In this document: positions 34,003-44,777 of the stretch, one piece after another
Layout of the letters: each line of letters begins with the position of its first letter
Position numbering within the stretch: position 1 is the stretch's first letter
NCBI RefSeq assembly: GCF_021462225.1
Contig: NC_061815.1
Coordinates: 48,609,873-48,673,872 of the forward strand
Direction of reading: 5' to 3'
DNA length: 64,000 nucleotides
From: Girardinichthys multiradiatus
Lineage: Eukaryota; Chordata; Actinopteri; Cyprinodontiformes; Goodeidae
Notes under the pieces: generated by a model
The model's database searches: none
Seen by the model: the letters and a program-made list of their open reading frames with translations, nothing else
Told to the model about the DNA's origin: nothing
Position numbers and translations under genes: made by a program

Positions 34003-35509
34003 AACCGAACATTAATATTAGACTTCTTCTGGCTGAATTATATCTGTTTAACTTCCATCCATTGGGGAAACCCAGCGGGATTTTGAAAACAATGTGCCGA
34101 GAGTCAGATGTTCTCTCGGGGTTTAGCGCATTTAGCTGGCGAGGCGAGCCGGCTGCTGGGGCAGCAGACAAACACATCGGCGCATTTGTGCAATTAAGCG
34201 ATATCTTGATAAACTGATCAGATATTTTAGGTTTGCACAACTACATTCTCGTCTAAAAACATTGTAAATCTTCAGTTGTTAACCAGAATGTGCAATATAT
34301 CCAATTCTATTCGTAGTTTTTTTCTGTCCTCCGGCGTTTGCTACTTCCGTTTGAAAAATCTACTTCAACCCGCAATGAATCATGGGATAGAGTGGGACAC
34401 GGCATTTGGACAAAACAATAGTGAATGACATCCGTGGATGAGTAAATCTGTGTTTGATTAATCTGTGGCTGTCCTCAAGGACCTGGATGTGTGAAACAAA
34501 AAACTGAATTTTGGAACTGAATTTGAATTTCAGACCTGAAAGTAATGTAGTCAAAATTAATTTTAATACAACGAAATACATTTTAAAAGCAAACAAATTC
34601 TTTTTCAAACCATAAATTCCATTTCAGTTTAGTGAAATAAATTTTCAAACCAATGCATTTAATTTCAACTCACGCAAATACAGATTCAATCTGAGCAATT
34701 CAAATTCAGTTTCTGATGGTGCAAGTTTCTTCTCATATGATAGATTGTTTATTTTATTTTTCTGATGTATTAGTGGTCAGTTACAACAGTGGAGCTGGAA
34801 GGCCAGGAGGGAGCTCAATGGCAAACATTTCTAATTCCCGGCAGGATGCATGTAGAAGAAAAAGTTCACCCCTCCTCTGTGGCCAAGCAGACTGCCAGAG
34901 AATATTCAGAGCAAACCAACAACCAAAGTAAAGCTCAATTGAAACGCAGCCGGCTGAATCGTGTACCTCTTGAAATGCTCACCAGGAAGTCAAAATAAAA
35001 CCTGTTGTCCTTTTAGGAATGGGAGAAAGAGCAGTTATCCATCAGAACTTGTAAAATTCATGTTCAATAGGCCTGACATCTCCTTAAGCAGTTTAAAAAA
35101 ATAATAATAATAATAGACACTGCCGTCCATGGAACAACATAGACAAAAATATTTAAGCCGCAGGTAAAACCAAAGTTAAGCTATAACCAGAAATACACTT
35201 CATCTGAACAGATGAGCTGAAGTGATTATTTGTCTTAGGTCCTGTACTCTGATTTGATTTCAGTGATTGCAAAAGACAATGTGCCAAAGAGAATGTAAGC
35301 AATATTTCATGGATAATATTCTGACATGAAATATAAAACATATATGAGGAGTTTATACTTTTTCCAAAAGTCAAAGTATATCTCATTTTTGATACGAGAC
35401 ATCATTGAAAGGAAATAATTTGAAGAAGAGTTTGATTTAAAACTATTCAAACTTATGGAAGATGAAGGAAAAAGGTAAAGAAGAGAAGATGTAAAAGTGA
35501 CAATAAAGC
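34003..35509. other. unassigned sequence
   Basis: Contains a G+C-richer patch at 34060-34190 and 34320-34410 with CpGs, and a 69-codon frame at 34789-34998 with no known motif and a basic C-terminus. The frame could be an exon of an unknown gene, but there is no splice context I trust. A second short (AAT)n run lies at about 35100-35114. Confidence 0.25.
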
Positions 35510-35800
35510 ATCCATGCTTCTGTTGTCTTCCACTTATCAGAAATAGAGTCTATGCAGTAACAGATCTAAAAGAAAAACCCATACAATCTTTTCTCAAACG
35601 ACAGTCTCCATTCCGGGAGATCCCAAGACGTTCCGAGCCTAGACGGTCTGTTCCCTCCCAGCAGGATGTGCTCAGAAAACTTCCAAAGGAAGGAATAAGG
35701 GAAACATCCTGCTCAGAGTCCTGCAACATCTCAACTGAGTTCTTTTGATTTGGAGGAGCAGCGGCTGGACTTCATGCCCCAAAATATAGCAGTTTCACAA
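35510..35800 (-). pseudogene. decayed 3' end of the 11.2-14.5 kb LINE family
   Basis: GTCTTCCACTTATCAG at the left edge parallels the 3' end of the LINE at 11187-14503 (GTCTTCCGCTTATCCAG), and TTTGGAGGAGCAGCGGCTGGAC near 35750 parallels AATGTGGAGGAGCAGCGGACC. Intervening sequence aligns loosely. The plus-strand frame 35497-35748 is antisense to it. Confidence 0.65.
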
Positions 35801-35854
35801 TAATAGGTTGAGCTAAGTAAATGTTATCCCTCCCAAATCCCTTGCAAAGTTGCA

Positions 35855-36880
35855 GGGCTGTGAAAAAGTATTTAGTTCCTTACATATTTCTTTTGTTTTT
35901 GCTTTTTTGTCACTAAAATGTTTCAGATCATCAAAGGAATTTTGATATGAGACATAAAGAACCTAAATAAAAAAAACAGTTTTCACATGATGATTTGGGC
36001 CCATTCTTTGCAGAATTGTTTTCAAGCATGGACAACCTATTTAAGGTCACTGCACAGCATCTTGATTAGATTTAATTCCACATTTTGGATAGACTACTTT
36101 AAAACCTTTATTCTTTTTAGCAATTCAGAGGTGGACATGCTGGTGTGTTTGGATCATTGTCCTGCTCCATGTACTTGAGCTTAAGTTCATGAACTGATTT
36201 TTGGACATTCATCTTCAGGAGTTTCTGTTGGAGTGCAGAGTTCATGGATCCATCAAATACAGCATGTTGCTTGGTCTTGAGGTGGCAAATCATCCCCAGA
36301 TCATGACATTGCCACCACCATGTTTGACATTCGCTATGATTCTTTTCTATAATATTGTTAGTTATACACCAGCTGTGACACATCTTCTAAAAAGTTCGGT
36401 TTTTTATCATCAGTCTACTGAATATTTGACCAAAAGTCTTGGGGATCATGTTTTTGGTCAGCAGTGGTTTAGGCATAAGATCTCTCTCACTGAGGCCATT
36501 CTGGCCCAGTCTCTCTTCATTTCTTTTGAATAATGAACTCTGACCTTAACTGAGGCAAGTGAGGGCTTTGGAGCTTTAGATGTTGCTCTGGGTTCTTCAG
36601 TGACCTGCTGGATGAGTCATCAATGCACTGTTGGAACAATTATGGTGAAATAGCCACTCCTGGGAAGCATATCCATGTTTTCACCATTTGTGGATAATGA
36701 CTCTTACTGTGCTTCAGTGGAGTCCAGAAGACTTAGAAATGGCTTTGTAACTTTTTCTGGACTGGCAGATGTCAATGACTTTGTTTCGTTAGAACCAAGA
36801 AGGATGCTTTTGAGACAGGTTGGTTTTAAAAAATTTTTTCTCCAAATCCTTTACATGAACTAAGAACTGGAATGAGATAA
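35855..36880 (-). mobile_element. old Tc1-like transposon remnant
   Basis: The left edge has GGGCTGTGAAAAAGTATTTAG, the start of a common fish transposon family. Minus-strand frames (36383-36117) carry YMEQDNDPNTPACP, corresponding to the QDNDPKH catalytic box of Tc1 transposases, with WWWQCHDLG upstream for the GGGSVMVWG region. Several stops. The right end is unclear, running into degenerate sequence before 36898. Confidence 0.6.
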
Positions 36881-36897
36881 AACTTTTCTTTGCATGT

Positions 36898-37035
36898 ATT
36901 TTCTGCGATGGATTGGTGACCTGTCCAGGGTGTACCCTGCCTCTTGCCCATAGACTGCTGGAGAAAGGCACCAGCTCCCCCGTGACACACTATGGAATAA
37001 GCGGTATAGAAGATGAATGAATGAATGAATGCATG
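36898..37035 (+). repeat. L2-type LINE/SINE 3' tail with (GAAT)n
   Basis: CTGCGATGGATTGGTGACCTGTCCAGGGTGTACC, described here by its parts (CTGCGATGGATTGG, GACCTGTCCAGGGTG), then CACCAGCTCCC, AAGCGGTATAGAAGATGAATG and a GAATGAATGAATG tail form the standard teleost L2-like 3' end. No coding sequence precedes it. Confidence 0.85.
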
Positions 37036-37519
37036 TATTTTACCTTAAGAAAAACTTGACTTCTTATATTTACCTTTTTCACAATTAATGTTTGAAAGAT
37101 GTACAAAAAGAGAAATGTTTAAAAGAACATCTGCAGGCAGTAGAAAAAGAGCAAAGATTTAGCCCCATCTGTGACACAGTCTGCCATTGTTTTCTCCAGA
37201 ACTCCTGTTTTCCATTTCCTCTTTTTTTGTAGTTGTGAGTGTTTTTGCTTGTTAGTCTGTCAGAGCTGCTTGCCCAGTCGTTGCTGACTCTGCTGCTCCT
37301 GTGGCTGATTAACTCCTACATCAAACAGTGAACTCGGTGGTAGTTCCTTGAGCTACTTCATCTCAACTTGCCATTAGGTTAACCTAAACCTACTAATCAA
37401 TTCATTGATAAATCAATTCGTTGATACCACACCCAGTCCAGTTCCGTCGATGATCCTGTTTTTCTTCCTGGAACTTCACAGCTCTCAGCTATCGCCCATC
37501 GCCTCTGCTTCAGAGGACC
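37036..37519. other. unassigned sequence
   Basis: No feature recognised between the L2-type tail and the LINE fragment. Confidence 0.3.
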
Positions 37520-38412
37520 TCATTCGAAAGCCCCCCTCGTGCCACAGCTGTGTAAAATCTCCTGTGTGGTACCAGTGCCGAAGACCACACATCCAAAGGA
37601 CCTCAGCAGCTACAGGCCAGTAGCACTGACCTCGCATCTGATGAAGACCCTCAAGAGGTTGGTCCTCAGCCATCTTCGCCTCCTGGTGAGGTCTTCATTG
37701 GATCTGCTGTAGTACGTACACCCGCCTGGCATTGGGGTGGATGATATCATCATCTACCTCCTGCACCGAGCTCTGAACGACCTGGAGACATCTGGTAGCA
37801 CCATGAGGGTCATGTTCTATGATTTCTCCAGTGCTTCTAATACCATCCAGCCAGGACTTCTAAAGACAAGCTGGAGCTGTCAGGAGTGGACCACCACCTA
37901 TTCCAGTGGATACTGGACTACCTTACTGGCTGCCTACAGTATGTGAGGACAGGGCTGTGTGCCTGCAGTACGGGGACCCAGCAGGGAGCTATGCTAGCAC
38001 CGCTCCTGTTGCCCCTCTATAATGTAGACTTTTCCATCAACTTCCCAGACTGCCATCTGCAGAAGTTCTCTGATGACTCTGCTATAGACCTTATCACTAG
38101 TGATGGGCTCTCCAACTCCTTTTAAACCCTGGTTCTTGAGCAGGCTCTTTCGGCTCCCAATTGACTCATAAGAATTGATGTGACGTTTAAGAATGAATTG
38201 ATTCTTTTGAATGCTCATTACCTTGAACAGTTTTTATTACTGTACTGGGTTTTTATGTTGTAAATATGCCCTTACTGTACAACCCCTTACTTCTGTTTTA
38301 TGCTTTTATATTTGACCCTTGGGTAAATCTGCATGCTTCCATTTGCCAATCACTTTGCGGGTACACCTGAATTTCCACACTGAGGGACAATAAATGTTAT
38401 TTCTTTTCTTTT
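37520..38412 (+). mobile_element. 5'-truncated Rex1/L2-like LINE
   Basis: Plus-strand frames, shifting several times, show the RT order SSYRPVALTS (about 37608), DDIIIYLLHRAL and MFYDFSSASNT (first catalytic Asp, about 37737-37850), the GTQQGAMLAPLL block (about 37975) and KFSDDSA (catalytic box, about 38064). It then runs into a 3' untranslated part ending GGGACAATAAATG. The type resembles Rex1/L2 elements of teleosts. Stops and shifts make it dead. Confidence 0.85.
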
Positions 38413-38563
38413 CATAGTGCTCTTTATTGTACCTCTAGACATACATTTTTTACTAAGGCGTCAAACAATAAAAGGTTATTGAAAACCAATGGATGAGTGT
38501 CTTGTGATACATGAACACATTAACAGTAGAGCTACTATGGGAAAATATACTTATTTTGTACAT

Positions 38564-40555
38564 TGTTTCATTGTCTGATGAGCTAACCACTCCCTCCTAC
38601 TTCCCTATGTCTAAAGGGATTGCTCAAACCAGCTCTCCATCCAACAGGTCCGGACTTCCCCAAACCTAAAAGGTCTTACTAAGCAGGTTTAATGAAAGTT
38701 TTGTTTAAGCTGGTGTCGGGAAATGACTCGCCTAGCCTCTGACAGCCTTCATACAAAAGTCTCGCCCTTCTTCAACTGGAGGTCTGGACGACTGAGTAGC
38801 CTATCACAGTCATCCACACCTTCGACAGTCACTTTTGTTCACAGCTGCTCATTCCCTAATTTTACAACTGGCTCTTGGTATATGGGCTAGGTTAATTTTA
38901 GTGGCTCGGCACGAGCCCCAAGGGCGCTGTTTTAACAAACTTGGCTAAGGCAACCTATAAAAACCTCCTAAAATATCTTGAAACCAGGCAACAAGACTTT
39001 TTACCACCAATGAAAAACCAGAAAAATACGATGACTCAAATAATTGAATGTCCACGATTTAACTAGAATTTTATAGACTTTCTTTAATTAGTAACACTTT
39101 TGCAGGGGTCAGTAACAGCTTAAATTTGGCAACACAAAATAATTTTAATAATAGAAATGAATCAATCAACTCAACTTGTCTTTCCCTGATAATGAAACAA
39201 GTGAGTTTGGAGAGGCTTTGGAGACGGAGGCTCATCCATGCACCTGATGGAGGAGATTCTTCTGGTAACAACTGGTTTCTTGAAGGGAATACGACTTAAT
39301 CTTCAGTTTTCTTCCTTTAAGTGGCAGGCACTGATGCTCCAGGCTTTGATGGTTAAACAGAATCTTTGTTGTTATATGTCTCCGAAGACAGTAGTTTCCA
39401 GAGGCTGAAGAGTTGAAGGAAACCCAGCGACATAAATGAGGTTGATTCAGGACTTCCAGAAGCCTTAAACTTAGAGCAATCAGCTGTTCACCGATAAAGT
39501 TCACTTCGGTTGTCTGGATAAAAAGGCTTTAGATGAAATCAGATTCTTAATCTTGAGGCACAGTCCTTTCTGGGCCCACGGGTTGATCCTCTGTTTTAAT
39601 GCAGTTGATCAGTGGGGCTGTGTCTCTGTTCCTTTTCTATCTAAGCTTCTTTACTCCGTCCGATCTTGTTCGCTGGTCTTCTGCGAGGAAACAACCCCGT
39701 TCCCTCCTTCAGCATTGCTTTTATGGTGCTTGATGCTTTCAAAAGTCAGCCCCTTATTAGACTTCTCAATTATTGCACAACCTATTCAGCTCAGCCTCTT
39801 GGTTATTGCTCAATACTTTAGTCATGGTCATCGTGACCTACTGATGGTGTTTCTCAGCCTTGGAGATGCCGGTAATAGCCACACAGCTGGCTGTAGTCGC
39901 ATCCTCCCTTCCTCCCATTTAGACTTCAAAAGGTTCGATGTCAGCATGCAGCTGGCTCTCGTCACTCCTAGTCATCCTACAGTTCTTCCCCTAATCTGCT
40001 CAGTTTTAAACTTTACACAGTATTACATATTCCATTCTTCAGCTTTCAGCATTTACTTTAAAACACAGTTACAAGACCATCACTTCATTCTTTTTATTCA
40101 TGCTTCACAAATGATTAACATTATATCTCTTTCATATATAGCTGATTGAGAAACCTTAATGTTTTTCCTCTAATTCTCAGTTCTTACCAACATTTCAATC
40201 ATACATCTTTTAACTTGTTATTCAAAGGTTACTAATGTCATTTAATACACGTGAAAGAATGTAAAATCATCATACATCATTGGATACTTGTTGTTTATAC
40301 TTCTGCAAAAAACAGATAATATGTGGCAGATATTATGTGGCAGATAATATGTGGCTCCACACAGGCCTCTCCAGTCTCTCAGCTCCAGAATATGAGAACA
40401 TGTTTGTTTCACTCCCTACTGCTTCAACTGTGTGTTTTAATAATTATTGCATGGATTACACATAAGGATATTTATTGTAACTTTCATGGAGTTAACTATG
40501 AGCAGTTACTAAATGTTGCATGGATTACATGGAAAGATCTCACCTTATTTTGACA
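38564..40555 (-). repeat. ERV2 3' LTR (copy 3, about 1.99 kb)
   Basis: On the minus strand it runs from TGTCAAAATAAGG, immediately after a polypurine tract, to CAATGAAACA, so its identity as an LTR rests on the adjacent PPT and TG...CA ends as well as the repeats elsewhere. U3 is about 1.48 kb to a TATA-like box at 39075-39069; R/U5 is about 0.5 kb. Copies are at 721-1300, 24383-27030 and 25681-26556. No polyadenylation signal was obvious in R. Confidence 0.88.
39071..39504 (-). other. U3 open frame, copy 3 (one frameshift)
   Basis: Equivalent of the 137-codon frame at 25293-24880, here split into 39504-39232 and 39271-39071 by a small indel near 39240-39270. The TAA stop lies at 39073-39071, inside the TATA-like box. 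A pyrimidine tract ending CAG lies just upstream of the frame on the sense strand and could act as a splice acceptor; speculative. Confidence 0.35.
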
Positions 40556-40562
40556 CCCCCTT
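40556..40562 (-). other. ERV2 polypurine tract
   Basis: The minus strand reads AAGGGGG directly before the TGTCAAAA start of the LTR, exactly where plus-strand DNA priming occurs in retroviruses. It anchors the LTR boundary and proves orientation. Confidence 0.85.
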
Positions 40563-40672
40563 CATGAGATCAGACTGTATCCATGCCTAAAGTCCCAAAA
40601 GTCAGAGAAAATCAAGGTCTGTGTCATAAACACACAAGGAGAGAACCTCATCTTCCAAGAAGTCTGAGTAAT

Positions 40673-41613
40673 TTAGTGATCAGGGGACTTGCGGCGTGGA
40701 CCAGACATTGAGAATCTAAACTTGTCAATGAAGTCGGGATGCGTCAAAAGGGGAGATGACACAGGCTCCCTCTGGAGAACAGGTGGTGAGGGAGACCCAT
40801 CAGCAGTGGGGATCCACTGCCTTCCATGTGCAATGGTGTCAACAGGGCTTTGCAGAGGCAAGAAGATTGGGGGTAAGGGCGAAGGGGGGAAGAAGGGCTG
40901 AGGAGGGATTATCAACATGACCTCGGCCAGAAAGCCATCAGACAGCTGGGGAGGACCCGTCTCCTCTCATATGGAATCACCTGTTGCAGAAGTCTGGGAG
41001 ACTAGCTCCTCCGGCGAGACCGGCTGGTGTTGCTCTTCATCATCACCGGCAGAAGTTTGACAGGTGATGGGCTTGGTGGTGACAGAGGTTTGAGTGCTGC
41101 CTTCTGCAGTAGTGATTGACACCTGGCATCCTTTGACGTCGGTGCCCTGAGGAGGGGAATCAGGGGAGCTATGGGCGCCAATAGCAACAACCCTCCCATT
41201 GAGTAGATGGAGGGTGGGCAACCAGAATTGATCTTTAGCATCTTCCCAGATGTAACTGATGATGGGGAGAAAAATTCCCCCTTGCTGTGTCTTTATCCTA
41301 AAAGTGTGCGCAGCAGCCCCGAAGGCCGATGTCCAGGTCACCTTGTATCGTGTCTGAAGATTTTGGCTCATGGTCATGGAAATATAGGGAAGATCTCCGG
41401 GACCCTCAATGCAGAAAACACTTGTCACTGTAGCATAGTTGACAGCGATAGAGAGACAATGGTGACACCAGTGCACCTCAGGCGTAACCCACAGGTATCT
41501 GAGCACTGAGGCTGAAATTCCACATCTGGAACAGGTGACTGTGTCCTGGAGAGATATATTGGAGGCCTGTAAGTGGATTTTTCAGGAACATAATGTTGAC
41601 CCTGGATAATCAC
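40673..41613 (-). pseudogene. ERV2 ORF F/G, Pro/Ser-rich, before the PPT
   Basis: Frames 41613-41425, 41506-40967 and 40918-40673. The last two are the same frame separated by one TGA at about 40967. The first part has cysteines and a possible globular fold, the middle is Ser/Thr/Gln-rich, and the end is strongly Pro-rich (PPQPFFPPSPLPP). Position between the membrane ORF and the LTR is that of accessory genes in complex retroviruses, but it could also be the distal part of env. No family recognised. Confidence 0.5.
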
Positions 41614-41813
41614 CTCCAGGGTTAAAAACTAAATGACGAGATTAAACTAATTATAGAAGCATGCCTTCTAGCGGGCGAAAATCAGACTGTAGTGCTAGAC
41701 TACTTCTCTGTTCCGTCTCTGGGCGGCCAGCCAAGGGGAGTGAAAAAGTGGAGGTTGAGTGCTGCATAGATCATCAGCCAAACCATAAAGGCAAGATCAG
41801 AAGTGAGTTGCAG

Positions 41814-42432
41814 TCAATAAAGGAGAGAGAGTATTCCCCCTCCTAAGCTCCAAGTCCACAAACTAGCTAATTTTGCGAGCCAGGTCCATTTGCCTTGTCC
41901 TTTGAGAGAGAGAGTTAATTGCCCTAAATATGCGATGACGCCAAAAGCTAAGAGTGCCTCCATTATTGCAGTTACTATCTTAGCAGGTGTGCGACGGGTG
42001 GCATGAGGTCCGCTCAGCAGTATCTCAAGCACTAAGGCAATGGTGTTGACACAAAGCCACAGTGCTACCATCAGGCTTCTCGTCCAGTCAATGCTGACCC
42101 TTCCCATAAGATAGGATGCAAACAGAGACAACGCCACTTCCCATCTGCGTAACCAGAAATGGCCAAAGATTACTTTAGCATAGCCTTGAAGCACGATGAG
42201 AAACCATAATTATTATTAATACATTCCTGCAGGGCTTCTCAATTCTGAAAAGCCAACGGGTAATTTGTACGGTTTCTGGTTGACAAAGTGTTTTTAGGCC
42301 TAGGAGTGTCAGGTAGGTGTGTGCGATTCTGCGCTGTGGCGTTGGTTCCTCCTGCGGGGATGACAAGGCCCTAGTCGGTGTGGTTGCTGGTGTGCTGGGA
42401 TGCGTCTGGTTTAGTGGACACATTCTCGTCAC
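41814..42432 (-). pseudogene. ERV2 multi-membrane-segment ORF
   Basis: The 126-codon frame at 42194-41814 has three or four hydrophobic segments: about 20-32, 41-61, 72-97 and 104-125, separated by basic or short polar loops. A retroviral transmembrane subunit normally has one fusion peptide and one anchor, so this is unusual. It overlaps the end of the frame 42432-42175 and follows the env-leader frame, probably through a frameshift, so it may be the C-terminal part of one envelope-like protein. Confidence 0.55.
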
Positions 42433-43159
42433 AATTTAACTGATATTTCCCCCAAAATTCCCAACGGGGAAACCAGGCTGGGCAACTCACAACTCTTGAA
42501 GGAGCCTTGTGAATAACTTCAGGCTCCCAATAACCATGGCCTTTAAACTGTACCAAGGGCCGACAGGCCCAGTTGCAGTGCCACTCCGGGACCCCTCGAT
42601 CAGGGTGAATCCAATTGCAGCGAATTGTGCGGCGGATGAGTCGGTGCAGGATTCTCACTCATATTATTACTCCTTCATCAGTGAGTTCAAGGTTGTAGAT
42701 AGACCAGGTGTGATTGACAAGCTGTTGGGTCGTGGAGTCGTTTATCTATGTTGGGTTTCTCTGTATAACCTTCTTCAGTCTGGTGAAATTGGTTTCTTGG
42801 CTTTCACGAAAGAACACAGACTGGTTCTTTAGGGGAGGGTATTCTGTCCAAGGCAAAAATACATTCAGAGAGGTTGTGTTCCAGCTAGTTTGGTTGGCAT
42901 ATTTTGAAGAACCATGAGCGACGTTAACATGGGTTGAGTTCCATGGTCCCACTCCAGCTTGGTAAAGTCTAACTAACAAAAGAATAATGCCGATAAGCAA
43001 AGCAAAAAACATAAGCAAAGTCTTTAAACAAGACGCTTTATTCGTAATCTTTATCCATTTCCATAGCTTGGGTCGAGTAGAGGGGCTTGTGTTGTCAGAG
43101 TCGTCAGGAGGCTCTTCATCTTGGGTATTAAAAGTAGCTAAATAACTGAGAGGAATCAT
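42371..43159 (-). pseudogene. env: ERV2 env-leader-like glycoprotein, N-terminal part
   Basis: A single frame from 43159 to 42371 broken by two stops (42746-42748 and 42659-42661). Residues 1-46 are acidic then basic and cytoplasmic-like (with WKW at 33-35). Residues 47-66 are a strong membrane segment. After it come N-glycosylation sites at 74, 89, 94, 112 and 124, and then a Trp/Cys-rich segment after the stops. This leader architecture (long N-terminal tail, signal-anchor, glycosylated ectodomain) is what is known for foamy virus Env; ERV1 shows a shorter version. The start lies 24 bp after the ORF C stop. Confidence 0.65.
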
Positions 43160-43182
43160 GTCTGAATAAGTCTCTGGTATGG

Positions 43183-44247
43183 TTATCCTTGGGAATACCC
43201 TGCTAATTCCAGTTGTTCTGCTTCTTCAGTTCTTTCCACTCGCCCTTTGAGCAGGGTTTGATAAATAGGTGATGGGTAAGGAAATGCATGTTCCAACCCC
43301 TTCCACAGCCACATCCACTGGTAGACTATCCAGTAGTCAGGTTGTACTTGTGGTCTTGCAAGGGTATATCCATCTATGGCCTGCCTTTGTCCATAGGTCT
43401 CGTAAGCCAACCCTACTTCTGATAGGATACAGATTGACGTGTACAGTGGGTGGCCGTGAATCTTGAGATCGACCCGACGGCTTGGCCGAGCTGGGGTGGT
43501 ACAGTGTGGATGTGGAGGGTTAGGGTAGACCGTACTTTCTCTCACCGAAATGGGTAATTTGGTGTTGTTGAAGACATATCTGCCCGGTTGGCGCTCTTTT
43601 CTCTTGACTTTTTTTGACATAGAAGGTGATGTGGCCCAAATTACAGCTCCGGCCATTGAAACTTCATAATACATGCCTTGTAATAGTTCTTGATAATGTG
43701 GTCCCCATCTGATTCCCAGAACTGCTCCTTTCACTTCAAGGTGGACTGTATTGAATATCCATGGCAGGCTTTTGGGCCCTTCTGGTGAGATTATAACTTG
43801 AGTGTCCAGCGGGTGACGCCCTTTGTTGCCAGGCCACGACATTGTGCAATATAAGAGGAAAAAGTTACTTACATCCCATGACAAGGTTTGGCCTTTTCCA
43901 GCATGGTCGGGCTTTTGCAGGTCTGCTTTTCTCTGATACTCTATATTGGAGACAAAATAACTTTCTGAGGATGGATAGAAAGGGGCAAAATCCAGTAGAA
44001 CTAATCCTGATGGCAATTTCAAATAGGGGATTCCATGCATCACTCCATTCCAGGTGTTAGGCCCAATTTTAACTGTGTCATCGGTATAGGAACCCGATGG
44101 ATAAGAACATTCGTGCATTTGTGTTTTTCTTTTCCTTTGACACCTGACAACTTTTGTCTCTTTTCCTTGTCGATCTGTCAGTTTATGTCCTTTCTTGTCC
44201 ATTTCCACTTCTGTGGCAAAGAGGGCCAAGGCCAGGAATGTGAGCAT
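43183..44247 (-). CDS. ERV2 ORF C, 354 aa, function unknown
   Basis: A clean 354-codon frame between pol and the env leader. Its ATG directly follows an in-frame stop (TAAATG). Residues 1-14 (MLTFLALALFATEV) are hydrophobic and may be a short signal peptide, although they lack a basic start. The body has only a few cysteines, one NNT glycosylation site, a basic KKVKRKERQ stretch near 220-228, a Pro-rich patch and a Trp-rich segment (WMWLWKG) near 320. I do not recognise the family. The intact length in a decayed provirus suggests it was a real viral product, unusual in being located before env. Confidence 0.55.
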   Translation of the reverse strand: MLTFLALALFATEVEMDKKGHKLTDRQGKETKVVRCQRKRKTQMHECSYPSGSYTDDTVKIGPNTWNGVMHGIPYLKLPSGLVLLDFAPFYPSSESYFVSNIEYQRKADLQKPDHAGKGQTLSWDVSNFFLLYCTMSWPGNKGRHPLDTQVIISPEGPKSLPWIFNTVHLEVKGAVLGIRWGPHYQELLQGMYYEVSMAGAVIWATSPSMSKKVKRKERQPGRYVFNNTKLPISVRESTVYPNPPHPHCTTPARPSRRVDLKIHGHPLYTSICILSEVGLAYETYGQRQAIDGYTLARPQVQPDYWIVYQWMWLWKGLEHAFPYPSPIYQTLLKGRVERTEEAEQLELAGYSQG

Positions 44248-44777
44248 TTATTCCTGTATGCTGCTGCAACTTCTACTTTTCCGTGGTCTTCTTTTTGCTG
44301 TTCTGGGATGACTGTTATTGTTGCTCTGACGGAGTATACACCTCTAAATGGGACTGCAACCATTTGCACTGCCAGTTGTACCCTCTGGGTGGAGCTAGGG
44401 TCAGTGGGTGTGTCTGTCCAATGAGCCACAGTACCTGGGATCTGTAGCACCCTATTGCGATGCCAGTCTTCAGAGGTTACAAGGAACTCTCCCACCTTCT
44501 GTTTGGGTCTGGCTCCCTGGCTGCCCCAGGCATCTAAACTGGTGGTGTAGTAGTATAGCCCTGTACTCTGAGCACCCCTTTCCTTGGGAGTGTCTGGCAA
44601 GTCTTCCAGGGGGAGGTCTGGATTTGCAACAACTTCTAATATTAACTGTCCCCAGCTTCTCAACTCCCAGGGCCCGAACCATCCGCTTGGCTGTGCCGGT
44701 TGTTCTTCATTGTCAGGAAGTTGTTCCAGTGCAATGCCAACACCCTCTGGACCCCGGTGTCTATACACTCGGAACAC
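44178..44777 (-). pseudogene. ERV2 ORF B, 199 aa, probably continuation of ORF A
   Basis: It overlaps the end of ORF A by 118 bp in another frame and the start of ORF C by 70 bp. The frame remains open and more protein-like than ORF A's own last ~35 codons upstream of its ATG, so a frameshift probably split one ancestral ORF of roughly 460 codons. Contents: Pro/Trp-rich segment (PSGWFGPWELRSWG), YYYTTSLDAW, and a beta-rich Val-rich C-terminal part. No family recognised. Confidence 0.5.

Noticed and set aside
34789..34998. 69-codon frame with basic C-terminus, possible exon
   Set aside because: Protein-like but no recognisable family or flanking exon; left as unassigned.
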